A stretch of DNA of 22,424 nucleotides from DAMCAP01 sp964369265. Lineage in GTDB: Bacteria > Bacillota > Clostridia > Oscillospirales > Ruminococcaceae. Every line of letters starts with the position of its first letter. Positions within the stretch are counted from its first letter, which is position 1. A program made the translations under genes and the position numbers. The DNA lies in the NCBI GenBank assembly GCA_964369265.1, contig CAYJEV010000024.1:1-22424 (forward strand), given 5' to 3'. This document shows positions 1 to 7,618 of the stretch, piece after piece. Under the pieces are notes generated by a model that saw only the letters and a list, made by a program, of their open reading frames with translations, was not told the DNA's origin and made no database searches.

Positions 1-83
1 TGGGCATTCCGTTGCCCACGACCTTCAAAATCGCCCCTGCGAGAAATATAAATAAACGGAACGTAGTGGAGATTATTTATATT
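1..83. repeat. Two inverted repeats at left edge
   Basis: The first is TGGGCA at 1-6 paired with TGCCCA at 13-18 around a six-base loop. The second is a perfect 11-bp inverted repeat, AATATAAATAA at 45-55 and TTATTTATATT at 73-83, around a 17-base loop. Neither is followed by a convincing T-tract. They may form a dispersed intergenic element or the end of a structured RNA running in from the left. Only one copy is visible here, so dispersal is inference. Confidence 0.5.
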
Positions 84-347
84 CTGTTGTACTTAAATAT
101 TGTAAGTAACGAAAATTTACTATTGTAAACCAATATCGCTTCAACTCAAATTACATCAATTTTATGTACATGTATACATTATTTATTATACTAAAACGCA
201 CTAGAAATTACAAGCTTTTTTTATCATTTAATTTATTTTATTGCATTATACGATAACATTTCAACACAAAATATTAGTTTTTATGTATCTTCATTATTAA
301 ACTATTATCTCTGTATCCGTATAGAAGCAGTGATACCTATGCTTTGC
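1..347. other. Non-coding left end, AT-rich
   Basis: No credible coding region or RNA gene is visible before the first promoter. The first 83 bases hold two inverted repeats (listed separately) and a relatively GC-rich segment (about 1-43) unlike the very AT-rich sequence that follows from 84. The stretch 84-347 is AT-rich with many stops in all frames and I see nothing assignable in it. The left edge may be the tail of a dispersed repeat or the downstream region of a gene outside the window. Confidence 0.5.
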
Positions 348-376
348 TTGCATAAGTATGTGTATATTGCTATAAT
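348..376 (+). promoter_or_regulatory. Promoter for the metallophosphoesterase gene
   Basis: A TTGCAT -35 (348-353) and a perfect TATAAT -10 (371-376) are separated by 17 bases, about 30 bases before the start codon. The -10 and the spacing are strong; the -35 matches consensus only in its TTG. Confidence 0.6.
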
Positions 377-406
377 CTGTATATACTTAATGGAGGTAAT
401 CATTAT

Positions 407-934
407 ATGATATATTTTACAGCAGATTTGCATTTTTATCACGACAATATAATTAAGCATTCAAATCGTCCATTTTCAAATTCTGAGGAGATGAATGCTG
501 AACTAATTAAAAACTGGAACAAGAAAATTCACCATCAAGATGAGGTTTACATATTGGGTGACTTCACAATGAAAGGCAGCGCTTTGGCAACAGAAATTCT
601 TTCAAAGCTCAAAGGCAAAAAGCACTTAATATTAGGCAATCACGATAGCTTTGTAGCTCAAAGCAGCTTTGATAAATCATTATTTGCCTCAATCAGCGAT
701 TACAAAGAACTAAAATATATGAATCATCTTTTCATTCTTATGCATTATCCTTTATTAGAGTGGAACGCCTTTTATAAAGGTAGCATCCATCTTCATGGGC
801 ATCAACATAACAAACCAGATTATAATTTCTTCAACTTATCTAAAGCTATAAATCGTTATGATGTTGGAGTTGATGCGAATTATATGTCGCCTGTTAGTGC
901 CGACGAAATCATTGATTTTTTTGAAGTTTCATAA
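407..934 (+). CDS. Calcineurin-like metallophosphoesterase family protein
   Basis: This 175-residue protein carries the complete metallophosphoesterase metal-site set: D7-x-H9 at the N-terminus, GDF with D52, GNHD with N78 and H79, H113 in LMHYP, and the GHxH motif at 131-134 (H132, H134). The small single-domain layout resembles the predicted phosphoesterases of COG4186, whose substrate is not established, so I infer only a two-metal phosphoesterase that is probably cytoplasmic (no signal peptide). The ATG follows a GGAGG at 392-396 and a near-consensus promoter, so it looks monocistronic. It converges on the dapB operon, and a hairpin lies between the two stop codons. Family assignment is firm; the biological role is unknown. 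Confidence 0.85.
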   Translation: MIYFTADLHFYHDNIIKHSNRPFSNSEEMNAELIKNWNKKIHHQDEVYILGDFTMKGSALATEILSKLKGKKHLILGNHDSFVAQSSFDKSLFASISDYKELKYMNHLFILMHYPLLEWNAFYKGSIHLHGHQHNKPDYNFFNLSKAINRYDVGVDANYMSPVSADEIIDFFEVS

Positions 935-942
935 AACAAAAC

Positions 943-981
943 TAAAGCCACTGTTAGAAATAAAATCTTTCAGTGGCTTTA
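943..981. terminator. Bidirectional terminator between convergent genes
   Basis: An 11-bp perfect inverted repeat (TAAAGCCACTG at 943-953, CAGTGGCTTTA at 971-981, 17-base loop) lies between the stop codons of the phosphoesterase (+) and dapB (-). The minus-strand side is followed by a T-rich run, so termination is better supported for the dap operon than for the forward gene. Confidence 0.7.
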
Positions 982-996
982 GGCTGCCTAAAATTC

Positions 997-1749
997 CTAT
1001 TCGTTATTTTTTTGAGTATCTTCCCAACAATAAATCCCGTTTGCTTTTTTAGTTTGAATTAGTAAGCTAGCTGCTATTATTGCGCCTTTAGCAAACACAG
1101 CTCTATCATAAACCTTATGCGTTATTGATATTTCCTCGTTATCTAAAAGAAAGTATGTTGTATGTTCTCCAACAACTCCCCCTCCTCGAACAGAGCTTAT
1201 TCCAATTTCCCCCTCTTCTCTAGCTCCAACCCTATCAAGACAAATATTAAACACCTTTTCTTTACTGTTATCTTTGATATGCTCTGCTATTCTTAAAGCA
1301 GTGCCAGAGGGTATATCTTTTTTATTTCGGTGATGATGCTCAACTATCTCAATATCGCAATCTAAGCTATTACTAATCATCTCGCAACACTTCAAATATG
1401 GATATATACTGTTAGATAAATTCTGCTCGCAAAATATAGGTATGTAAAGCGAATACTCTTTTATTAAATCAAGCTGTTCAGCTGTGTATGCTGTTGAAGC
1501 TAAGACTAATGGTTTATTTACCTCAACTGCATAAGCCAACACATCGTTCAAAGCTGAGGCAGAGGAAAAGTCAATGATAGCATCAATTTCCTTTGGCAAG
1601 GATGAATAATCTTTAAAAACTGCAATTTCTTCAATAAAATCATCTGCTCTGCCAACTCCAGCGACTATTTCTGCTCCCATTTCACTAGCAATTTTTATTA
1701 GCTCCCTCCCCATTCTGCCACAAATCCCAACAACGACAACCTTAAACAA
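997..1749 (-). CDS. dapB: 4-hydroxy-tetrahydrodipicolinate reductase (DapB)
   Basis: DapB reduces the product of DapA with NAD(P)H to tetrahydrodipicolinate, on the route to diaminopimelate and lysine. The 250 residues have the N-terminal Rossmann glycine motif GICGRMG (8-14) and the DapB signature, E137-HHH-R-N-K143-K-D-I-P-S-G-T150, which binds substrate. The reading frame begins at a TTG (1749-1747), 9 bases after a strong AAGGAGG encoded by the last codons of dapA; the genes overlap by 8 bases, which suggests translational coupling. The usual GTTG loop is replaced by AST-A (85-88), and the following N-x-S-x-G-V-N region is also divergent. The length is slightly short of the usual 255-270. 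Assignment is firm; reduced activity or altered cofactor preference is possible but unproven. Confidence 0.93.
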   Translation of the reverse strand: MFKVVVVGICGRMGRELIKIASEMGAEIVAGVGRADDFIEEIAVFKDYSSLPKEIDAIIDFSSASALNDVLAYAVEVNKPLVLASTAYTAEQLDLIKEYSLYIPIFCEQNLSNSIYPYLKCCEMISNSLDCDIEIVEHHHRNKKDIPSGTALRIAEHIKDNSKEKVFNICLDRVGAREEGEIGISSVRGGGVVGEHTTYFLLDNEEISITHKVYDRAVFAKGAIIAASLLIQTKKANGIYCWEDTQKNNE

Positions 1750-2653
1750 AGCTTGCTCCCTCCTTAGTTGACTTTAGCAGTTTTATATGAGATTTCAGCA
1801 CTTCTAAATCATCATCAGAAACACCATACAAAGGCGCTCTCGAGCCTCCAACATTCATTCCCGCTATATTCATAGCCGCCTTTATTGGCATTGGATTTAT
1901 ATCCGAAAACAAGCTCTCTATAAACGGCAACAAAGAAAAGTGCAATTTTCGCGCTTCTTCATAATTGTTTTTTAATATTAAATCGCAAAGCTTTGAGGTT
2001 TGATAAGGAAGTATATTAGATAAAACACTAATAACGCCAATGCCTCCCAAAGCCATTACAGGGATTATCTGATCATCATTTCCGCTATATATATGTAAGC
2101 TATCCCCACAAAGCGACGCTATCTTGGCGGTTTTTGATATATCTCCACCAGCATCTTTTATCGCTATAATATTCTCATGCTTCGATAGCTCAAAACAAGT
2201 TTCTGGCTCTATTGTAACTCCTGTACGAGAAGGCACGTTATATAGAATAATTGAAGTATCATCTGTATTATCTGCTATTTCATTATAATGCTTTATAAGC
2301 CCAGATTGAGAGCATTTATTATAGTATGGTGTCACAACCAAAGCAGCATTCGCCCCAAGCCATCTCGCCCTTTTAGTTCGTTCTATTGTTTTATCTGTTG
2401 AATTCGTTCCAGTTCCAGCAATAACAGGTATAACACCATCAACAGTTTCAATAACGCTAGCAAGCACCCTATCATATTCATATTCGTTTAGTGTTGAAGC
2501 TTCGCCTGTTGTGCCGAGTGCAATTATTGCGTTGCTTCCATTCTTAACCTGCCATTTAACAAGTGCCTCTAGTTTATCATAATTAACATAGCCATCCTTA
2601 TACATTGGGGTTACTATCGCTGTACCACTTCCCTTAAATATAACCTTCTTCAT
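1742..2653 (-). CDS. dapA: 4-hydroxy-tetrahydrodipicolinate synthase (DapA)
   Basis: DapA condenses pyruvate with aspartate semialdehyde, the committed step to diaminopimelate for peptidoglycan and lysine. The 303-residue TIM-barrel protein shows the GTTGE motif (47-51), YNVPSRT with Y138 and R143, and the Schiff-base lysine K166 in IAIKDAGGD. All catalytic residues are present and the length is typical. Its ATG overlaps the asd stop codon as ATGA, and its 3' end overlaps dapB by 8 bases, so asd-dapA-dapB is a tightly coupled operon. No lysine riboswitch was recognised upstream of the operon. Confidence 0.96.
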   Translation of the reverse strand: MKKVIFKGSGTAIVTPMYKDGYVNYDKLEALVKWQVKNGSNAIIALGTTGEASTLNEYEYDRVLASVIETVDGVIPVIAGTGTNSTDKTIERTKRARWLGANAALVVTPYYNKCSQSGLIKHYNEIADNTDDTSIILYNVPSRTGVTIEPETCFELSKHENIIAIKDAGGDISKTAKIASLCGDSLHIYSGNDDQIIPVMALGGIGVISVLSNILPYQTSKLCDLILKNNYEEARKLHFSLLPFIESLFSDINPMPIKAAMNIAGMNVGGSRAPLYGVSDDDLEVLKSHIKLLKSTKEGASFV

Positions 2654-3654
2654 ATTCTCCCCACATATCCTTTCTTAACTAACATTTCTGCTAAAAGCAC
2701 TGCCCCTCCAGCAGAGCCTTTAACTAAATTATTGCTCACACTAACAAATTTATAATCGTAAACCCTATCCTCCCTAAGCCTACCAACAATTGTAGACATA
2801 CTATTGTCTTCTAAAATATCTAAAGCTGGTTGTGGTCGGTATGGATCTTCGGTATAAATTACTGGCTTTTTACCATACACCTGATAATAATTGTCATCGT
2901 ATGAAAAGCTCTGCCATCTCTTTAAAATCTCTTCTTTAGATGGCTTATTCCTAAACTTCAACCAAACTGTCGCTGTGTGACCTATATTCACAGGCACTCT
3001 AATGCATTGTGCAGTTATCTTTATATTAGAATTTATTAGCTTTTGATTATCTAAGTTTGCTAGTATTTTTCTAGGCTCGCTTTCACTTTTCTCTTCTTCC
3101 CCCTCTATATAAGGTATTAGATTATCTTCTAGTATGAGAGACTTTCCAGCCCCTGAAACGCTTTGATATGTGCTAACAACAACCTCTTCTATACCATAAT
3201 CTAGCAAGGCATATATAGGGGGTAGATAGCTGTGTAGTGAGCAATTAGATTTTGTCACAATAAATCCGCCTAAACGCTTTTTCTGCTCTGTAATAAGCTC
3301 GAAATGGCTATGGTTAATCTCTGGAATTATCATAGGGACATCTTCTATAAGCCTATTTGCGCTAGAGCATGACACAACAGCAACACCCCTCTTTGCATAC
3401 TCCTCCTCTATCTCCTTTGTCTTCTCTTTGCTTTCAGAAAACACACTAAACACTATATCAGAATTGCTAGCTATATATTCTATATCCTTTTCTATTGAAT
3501 GAACTGGCATTCCCATAAAGATCTTGCCTCTGCTTTTGTCGGAAGCTGCAATAACATTCAAGCTAAAATATGGATGTTTCTTGATAAGCTCTATAACCTT
3601 CTGCCCAACAAGTCCTGTCGCCCCAAGCACAGATACACGATATATATTATTCAA
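2650..3654 (-). CDS. asd: Aspartate-semialdehyde dehydrogenase, archaeal/fungal-type
   Basis: Asd reduces aspartyl phosphate to aspartate semialdehyde with NADPH, feeding DapA directly downstream. The 334 residues contain the N-terminal GATGLVGQ dinucleotide-binding loop (11-18), the catalytic cysteine C138 in SNCS, and a later R219-VPVNIG-H226 region that would carry the catalytic histidine. The sequence style (LGATGLVGQ, SNCS, QSVSGAGKS, RVPVNIGHTATV) fits the branch common in archaea and many Clostridia, rather than the enterobacterial one. The start is a TTG (3654-3652) placed 8 to 9 bases after a strong GGGAGGTG; no ATG lies nearby. It is the first gene of the asd-dapA-dapB operon and is divergent from queA across about 210 bases. 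Confidence 0.93.
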   Translation of the reverse strand: MNNIYRVSVLGATGLVGQKVIELIKKHPYFSLNVIAASDKSRGKIFMGMPVHSIEKDIEYIASNSDIVFSVFSESKEKTKEIEEEYAKRGVAVVSCSSANRLIEDVPMIIPEINHSHFELITEQKKRLGGFIVTKSNCSLHSYLPPIYALLDYGIEEVVVSTYQSVSGAGKSLILEDNLIPYIEGEEEKSESEPRKILANLDNQKLINSNIKITAQCIRVPVNIGHTATVWLKFRNKPSKEEILKRWQSFSYDDNYYQVYGKKPVIYTEDPYRPQPALDILEDNSMSTIVGRLREDRVYDYKFVSVSNNLVKGSAGGAVLLAEMLVKKGYVGRI

Positions 3655-3867
3655 CTTTCTTCACCTCCCTTGAAACTGACGATATACTGTGTTACTATAT
3701 ATAATGTATGCAATAAAATTTCGGTGTATTCGTAAAAAGAAAAGAGGCTACGCACTCACAAACCCGATTACACTTTGCACAATAACGTTCTTATCATTCT
3801 TTACTCAGCTGATAAGAGCTAAAAACTTTAAAAATTTGCCATGCTGAGTGGCAGAATGGAGCATTAA
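3655..3867. promoter_or_regulatory. Divergent asd/queA intergenic region
   Basis: This region must hold the promoters of both operons, but neither has a convincing consensus pair. AT-rich minus-strand boxes near 3680-3715 could serve asd. On the plus strand an 8-bp inverted repeat (TCTTATCA and TGATAAGA, about 3791-3819) and a small TGCCA/TGGCA hairpin precede queA. I could not match these to a T-box, lysine or preQ1 riboswitch. Confidence 0.35.
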
Positions 3868-4914
3868 ATGAAACGAAGTGACTTTTATTTTGAGTTGCCA
3901 GAGCGACTAATCGCTCAAACCCCAGCTCAAAAAAGAGATATGTCTAAGCTGCTTCTGCTTGATAAAAATTCAGGCGAAACTCTTCATAGACAGTTCTATC
4001 AAATTACAGACTTCCTCAAAGAAGGAGATCTTCTTGTATTAAATAACTCTAAAGTTATCCCAGCAAGACTATTTGGCACAAAGAAAGATACAGGGGCAAA
4101 TATAGAATTTTTACTACTAGAAGATAAGGGAAATGACCTTTGGGAAGTTATGGTTAAGCCTGGAAAGAAGGTCAAAATTGGAACAGAGGTTGTTTTTGGC
4201 GATGGACTCTTAACAGCGACAATACTAGAGGTAGTTGAGGGAGGTAACAGAATTGTTCGTCTTTCATATGACGGCATTCTGCTTGAGATATTAGAGCGAA
4301 TAGGAAATATGCCTCTTCCGCACTACATAACCGAAAGGCTGGAAGACAAAAGCAGATACCAAACTGTATATTCACTTGTTCCAGGCTCTTCTGCTGCCCC
4401 AACAGCAGGACTACACTTCACTGATGCTCTTCTTGATAAAATTAGGGCTATGGGAGTTAAGGTGGCTTTTGTTACTCTGCATGTTGGACTTGGTACATTT
4501 CGTCCAGTTAAATCGGACGAAATTGAAGAGCATGTAATGCATAAAGAGCAGTATTACATGCCAAAAGAAACAGCCGAGCTTATTAACATCACAAAGCAAA
4601 ATGGTGGAAGAGTTATCGCTGTTGGTACAACTTCTTGCAGAACGCTTGAGTCTGTGTTTAGAGATTATGGCGAGATGAAAGAGTGCAGCGGAAACACAGA
4701 TATTTTTATCTATCCTGGCAAAAAACTAAATGTTATTGATGCTATGATAACAAACTTTCATCTGCCAGAATCAACACTAATAATGCTAATATCTGCTTTA
4801 GCTGGCAGAGAGAATGTCCTAAACGCTTATGAGATGGCAATAAAAGAAGATTATAGATTTTATAGTTTTGGTGATGCTATGTTTATCACAACTTTGGAGG
4901 AAAACAATGTATAG
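3868..4914 (+). CDS. queA: S-adenosylmethionine:tRNA ribosyltransferase-isomerase (QueA)
   Basis: QueA transfers and isomerises the ribose of AdoMet onto 7-aminomethyl-7-deazaguanine in tRNA, giving epoxyqueuosine at the wobble position of GUN anticodons. The 348 residues start with the typical MKRSDFYFELPERLIAQTP stretch and contain PHYI, the AAPTAGLHFT motif, LHVGLGTFRPV and the C-terminal NFHLPESTLIMLISALAG block. The length is normal. A GGAG lies 8 bases before the ATG. The last codons contain the ribosome binding site of tgt and the genes overlap by 8 bases, so the enzymes that insert preQ1 and then modify it are made together. Confidence 0.97.
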   Translation: MKRSDFYFELPERLIAQTPAQKRDMSKLLLLDKNSGETLHRQFYQITDFLKEGDLLVLNNSKVIPARLFGTKKDTGANIEFLLLEDKGNDLWEVMVKPGKKVKIGTEVVFGDGLLTATILEVVEGGNRIVRLSYDGILLEILERIGNMPLPHYITERLEDKSRYQTVYSLVPGSSAAPTAGLHFTDALLDKIRAMGVKVAFVTLHVGLGTFRPVKSDEIEEHVMHKEQYYMPKETAELINITKQNGGRVIAVGTTSCRTLESVFRDYGEMKECSGNTDIFIYPGKKLNVIDAMITNFHLPESTLIMLISALAGRENVLNAYEMAIKEDYRFYSFGDAMFITTLEENNV

Positions 4915-6037
4915 TTTAATTAAAAAAGATGGAAAAGCTAGAAGAGGAGAGTTCAAAACTGTTCACGGAACTTTTCAAACCCCAGCTTTTATGAATGTTG
5001 CAACATCTGCTGCAATAAAGGGAGGCATTTCAGCCCATGATTTAGAAGAGCTAAAATGTCAGGTTATGCTTTCTAACACCTATCACCTGCATCTGCGTCC
5101 AGGCGAGGGCACTGTTAAAGCGCTAGGTGGACTTGGCGGATTTACTGGCTGGACTAAGCCAACACTAACTGATAGTGGCGGATTTCAGGTTTTTTCCCTT
5201 TCTTCACTAAGAAAAATCACAGAAGAAGGCGTAACCTTCAAATCACATATTGATGGACATAAGATATTTATGGGCCCAGAGGAGAGCATGCAAATCCAGT
5301 CCTCTATTGGGGCAAGCATTGCAATGGCGTTTGATGAATGCATTGAAAATCCAGCAACATATGAATACACTGCTAAATCTATTGAAAGAACGACAAGATG
5401 GCTAGTACGTTGCAAAAACGAAATGCAAAGACTAAACTCCCTTGAAGATACTATCAATAAAAATCAACTCCTATTTGGCATAAACCAAGGCTCTACTTAC
5501 GAAGACCTCAGAATTAAGCATATGAACGATATTGCTGCCTTAGATTTAGATGGCTACGCTATTGGAGGACTAGCTGTTGGAGAGTCACATGAAGATATGT
5601 ATAGAATTATAGATACAGTTGAACCACATATGCCAGAAGAAAAAATAAGATACTTAATGGGCGTTGGTACTCCTTCAAACATTATTGAAGCGGTATATAG
5701 AGGCGTTGACTTGTTTGACTGCGTTATGCCTAGCAGAAATGCAAGACACGGCTACTTATTTACATGGAAAGGCAACATCAATCTTAACAACGCTAAATAT
5801 AAAAACGATCCTTCGCCTATTGATGATGAATGCGAGTGTCCTGCTTGCAAAAACTATTCAAGGGCGTATATAAGCCATCTTCTAAGAGCTAAGGAATCTT
5901 TAGGAATGCGATTAGCTGTATCTCACAATCTATACTTCTATAACACACTTATGGAGAAGATTAGAGAGGCTATAGATAATGATAGTTTCTTAGAATTTAG
6001 AGAAAAATACTCTGAAATGCTTGCAAAAAGAGTTTAA
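4907..6037 (+). CDS. tgt: tRNA-guanine transglycosylase (Tgt)
   Basis: Tgt swaps guanine-34 for preQ1 in tRNAs for Asp, Asn, His and Tyr, the step before QueA. The frame is open from 4868, but the ATG at 4907 is preferred: it sits 6 bases after TTGGAGG (4894-4900), and the family's N-terminus starts at this point. From there it is 376 residues, a standard length. Visible motifs are LSNTYHLHLRPG, TDSGGFQVF with D89, GGLAVGES, the VDLFDCVMPSRNARHG block with the nucleophilic aspartate, and the zinc ligands C309, C311, C314 and H340 with the spacing known from the family. It overlaps queA by 8 bases. Confidence 0.96.
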   Translation: MYSLIKKDGKARRGEFKTVHGTFQTPAFMNVATSAAIKGGISAHDLEELKCQVMLSNTYHLHLRPGEGTVKALGGLGGFTGWTKPTLTDSGGFQVFSLSSLRKITEEGVTFKSHIDGHKIFMGPEESMQIQSSIGASIAMAFDECIENPATYEYTAKSIERTTRWLVRCKNEMQRLNSLEDTINKNQLLFGINQGSTYEDLRIKHMNDIAALDLDGYAIGGLAVGESHEDMYRIIDTVEPHMPEEKIRYLMGVGTPSNIIEAVYRGVDLFDCVMPSRNARHGYLFTWKGNINLNNAKYKNDPSPIDDECECPACKNYSRAYISHLLRAKESLGMRLAVSHNLYFYNTLMEKIREAIDNDSFLEFREKYSEMLAKRV

Positions 6038-6067
6038 TTATAATTATTTTCTAATTTGCCTTTTGAG

Positions 6068-6102
6068 AAAACAGAAGAAAACGAGAGAAAACAAGCGAAA
6101 AA
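6068..6102 (+). repeat. Four 10-bp-phased A-tracts upstream of rplM promoter
   Basis: A-tracts begin at 6068, 6078, 6088 and 6098 (A4, A4, A4, A5), each within a GAAAAC core, so the array is a decameric near-repeat with exact 10-bp period. A-tracts phased with the helical repeat are known to bend DNA. The array ends about 42 bases before the -35 of the ribosomal protein promoter. Confidence 0.6.
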
Positions 6103-6144
6103 CGAAGCTCTAGTCTTGTAAATTAAAATAATTCAATTTCCCTA

Positions 6145-6173
6145 TTGACAAAGCATCTATTTTATATTAAAAT
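6145..6173 (+). promoter_or_regulatory. Promoter of rplM-rpsI
   Basis: A perfect TTGACA -35 (6145-6150), a 17-base spacer and TAAAAT (6168-6173) form the strongest promoter match in the window, as expected for a ribosomal protein operon. It leaves a leader of about 60 bases. Confidence 0.8.
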
Positions 6174-6191
6174 ATCAAAGTAATCTTGATA

Positions 6192-6219
6192 TGTAGGGCT
6201 TGACCCTATAGTCTATAGG
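6192..6219 (+). promoter_or_regulatory. rplM leader with two alternative hairpins
   Basis: TAGGG (6194-6198) pairs with CCCTA (6204-6208), extendable by a G-U and a U-A pair. CCTATA (6205-6210) also pairs with TATAGG (6214-6219) around GTC. The two stems share bases 6205-6208 and cannot both form. The pair sits just upstream of the GGAGG and is a candidate autoregulatory leader of the L13 type known in low-GC Firmicutes. I cannot confirm a match to that described motif by eye. Confidence 0.45.
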
Positions 6220-6240
6220 TAAATTTTTAGGAGGTAAACT

Positions 6241-6669
6241 ATGTCTACATTTATTCCAAAAGTATCTGAAATAAACAGATCCTGGTATATCATTGACGCT
6301 GCTGGCAAGTCCCTTGGTCGTACTGCTGCTACTGCTGCTGCTATTCTTCGTGGTAAGCATAAGCCTATCTTTACTCCAAACGTTGACTGCGGTGATCATG
6401 TTATTATCATCAACGCTGCTGATGCAGTTCTAACTGGTAACAAGCTAAACCAAAAAGTTCACTACCACCATTCCGGTTGGGTTGGCGGACTAAAGGAAAC
6501 TAAGTATTCCGCTCTTATGAAGAATAACCCAGAGAAAGCTATGATGCTTGCTGTTAAGGGTATGCTTCCAGATAACACTCTAGGTCGTTCTGCTCTAACA
6601 AGAGTACGTATCTACCGTGACGCTAACCACAAACAAGAAGCTCAAAAGCCTATTGTTTACAACGCTTAA
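6241..6669 (+). CDS. rplM: 50S ribosomal protein L13
   Basis: L13 is an early-assembling protein of the large subunit that binds 23S rRNA. The 142 residues match the normal bacterial length and contain the YHHSGWVGGLKE region, the GMLPDNTLG stretch and the C-terminal RVYRDANHKQEAQKP-like region expected of L13. The ATG follows AGGAGG by 6 to 7 bases. Codon use shifts visibly to GCT, CGT, GGT and AAC, compared with the AT-ending codons of nearby genes, consistent with very high expression. It is co-transcribed with rpsI after a 15-base gap. Confidence 0.98.
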   Translation: MSTFIPKVSEINRSWYIIDAAGKSLGRTAATAAAILRGKHKPIFTPNVDCGDHVIIINAADAVLTGNKLNQKVHYHHSGWVGGLKETKYSALMKNNPEKAMMLAVKGMLPDNTLGRSALTRVRIYRDANHKQEAQKPIVYNA

Positions 6670-6684
6670 AGGAGGAACTTTTTT

Positions 6685-7083
6685 ATGTATAATACTAAGC
6701 CTTACCTTTACGGCACTGGTCGTAGAAAAAGCTCCGTTGCTCGTGTAAGACTATACGCTGGTACTGGTAAAATAACTATTAACGGCAGAGATATCGATGA
6801 CTACTTCGGTCTTGAGACTCTTAAGCTTGTTGTTCGTCAACCACTTGTTCTAACTGAAACTGGTGAGAAGTACGATATCGTTTGTACTGCTTCTGGTGGT
6901 GGTGTTTCTGGCCAAGCTGGTGCTATCCGTCATGGTGTTTCTCGTGCGCTTCTAAACGCTGGCGATGAAATGAGACCTATGCTTAAGGCTGCTGGTTTCC
7001 TAACTCGTGACCCAAGAATGAAGGAGAGAAAGAAATACGGTCTTAAAGCCGCTCGTCGTGCTCCTCAGTTCTCCAAGAGATAA
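6685..7083 (+). CDS. rpsI: 30S ribosomal protein S9
   Basis: S9 belongs to the small-subunit head; its C-terminal tail reaches the P-site tRNA. The 132 residues show the N-terminal YGTGRRKSSVARVRL block, the S9 signature GGGVSGQAGAIRHGVSRAL and the conserved basic tail ending in APQFSKR. A GGAGG precedes the ATG, and the start lies 15 bases after the rplM stop, the conserved L13-S9 arrangement. Codon bias is strong, as in rplM. A classic intrinsic terminator follows. Confidence 0.98.
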   Translation: MYNTKPYLYGTGRRKSSVARVRLYAGTGKITINGRDIDDYFGLETLKLVVRQPLVLTETGEKYDIVCTASGGGVSGQAGAIRHGVSRALLNAGDEMRPMLKAAGFLTRDPRMKERKKYGLKAARRAPQFSKR

Positions 7084-7101
7084 TTATTATTTCTTATATA
7101 C

Positions 7102-7131
7102 AAAGAACCTCATTCAGTGGGGTTCTTTTTT
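7102..7131 (+). terminator. Intrinsic terminator of rplM-rpsI
   Basis: AAAGAACCTC (7102-7111) pairs with GGGGTTCTTT (7119-7128), with one G-U pair and a 7-base loop, and runs into a T-tract ending at 7131. Confidence 0.9.
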
Positions 7132-7200
7132 ATTACTTGAAACTATTACCATTTGATTATAAATGCATGCAATTACAAATTCATATCATCTCTCCTTCAC

Positions 7201-7229
7201 TTGTACAATTCATAAAATTATGTTATACT
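7201..7229 (+). promoter_or_regulatory. Promoter for the DUF6506-like gene
   Basis: TTGTAC (7201-7206), a 17-base spacer and TATACT (7224-7229) preceded by TGT, giving an extended -10. It probably drives the two-gene unit 7261-8179. Confidence 0.7.
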
Positions 7230-7260
7230 GAAACAAAAATCAATTTAAAGGAGAAAACAT

Positions 7261-7560
7261 ATGTTTAAAGCAGCATTTATATTTTTAGCAAAAGGCGCAG
7301 ATCCAAAAGTTAGCCGCTCTGAAGTTACAACACAATCAGTTATTCTAACTACAATTGGTGTTAAAAGCTATGAAGAGGCTGTAGAGGTATCAAGAGAGCT
7401 ATATGCAGATAACTATGGTGGAATTGAACTATGCGCTGGATTTGGTCACAGAGGCGTTGCCATGATTGCAGAAGCTGTTGACTACAAAATTCCTGTTGGA
7501 GTTGTTCGCTTTGATTTTCATCCAAATATGGGCCATAAAAGCGGAGATGAATTCTTCTAG
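7261..7560 (+). CDS. DUF6506-like small protein
   Basis: This is a 99-residue protein with an AGGAG ribosome binding site and a clear promoter. It starts MFKAAFIFLAKGADP, with a central region rich in acidic residues (YEEAVEVSRELYADN), then IELCAGFGHRGVAMIAEAV, VGVVRFD and a C-terminal HPNMGHKSGDEFF. This pattern agrees with my recollection of the uncharacterised DUF6506 family; no biochemical function is known to me. Two histidines in GFGHRG and HPNMGH and the single cysteine (C61-level) are possible ligand positions, but that is inference. No signal peptide or membrane segment is seen. A flavin-reductase-like gene follows 58 bases downstream. Confidence 0.65.
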   Translation: MFKAAFIFLAKGADPKVSRSEVTTQSVILTTIGVKSYEEAVEVSRELYADNYGGIELCAGFGHRGVAMIAEAVDYKIPVGVVRFDFHPNMGHKSGDEFF

Positions 7561-7618
7561 ATAACTTTATATCCCTACTATTAAATATCTACAAATTAGA
7601 ATATGAGGAAAGATAATT

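Noticed and set aside
3655..3867. Lysine riboswitch, T-box or preQ1 riboswitch between asd and queA
   Set aside because: The region is too short for a lysine riboswitch, and I found neither the T-box sequence nor the compact preQ1 pseudoknot pattern on either strand.
4868..4906. Upstream ATG at 4868 as the tgt start
   Set aside because: It lies deep inside queA without a ribosome binding site, and the 13 extra residues do not fit the family's N-terminus.
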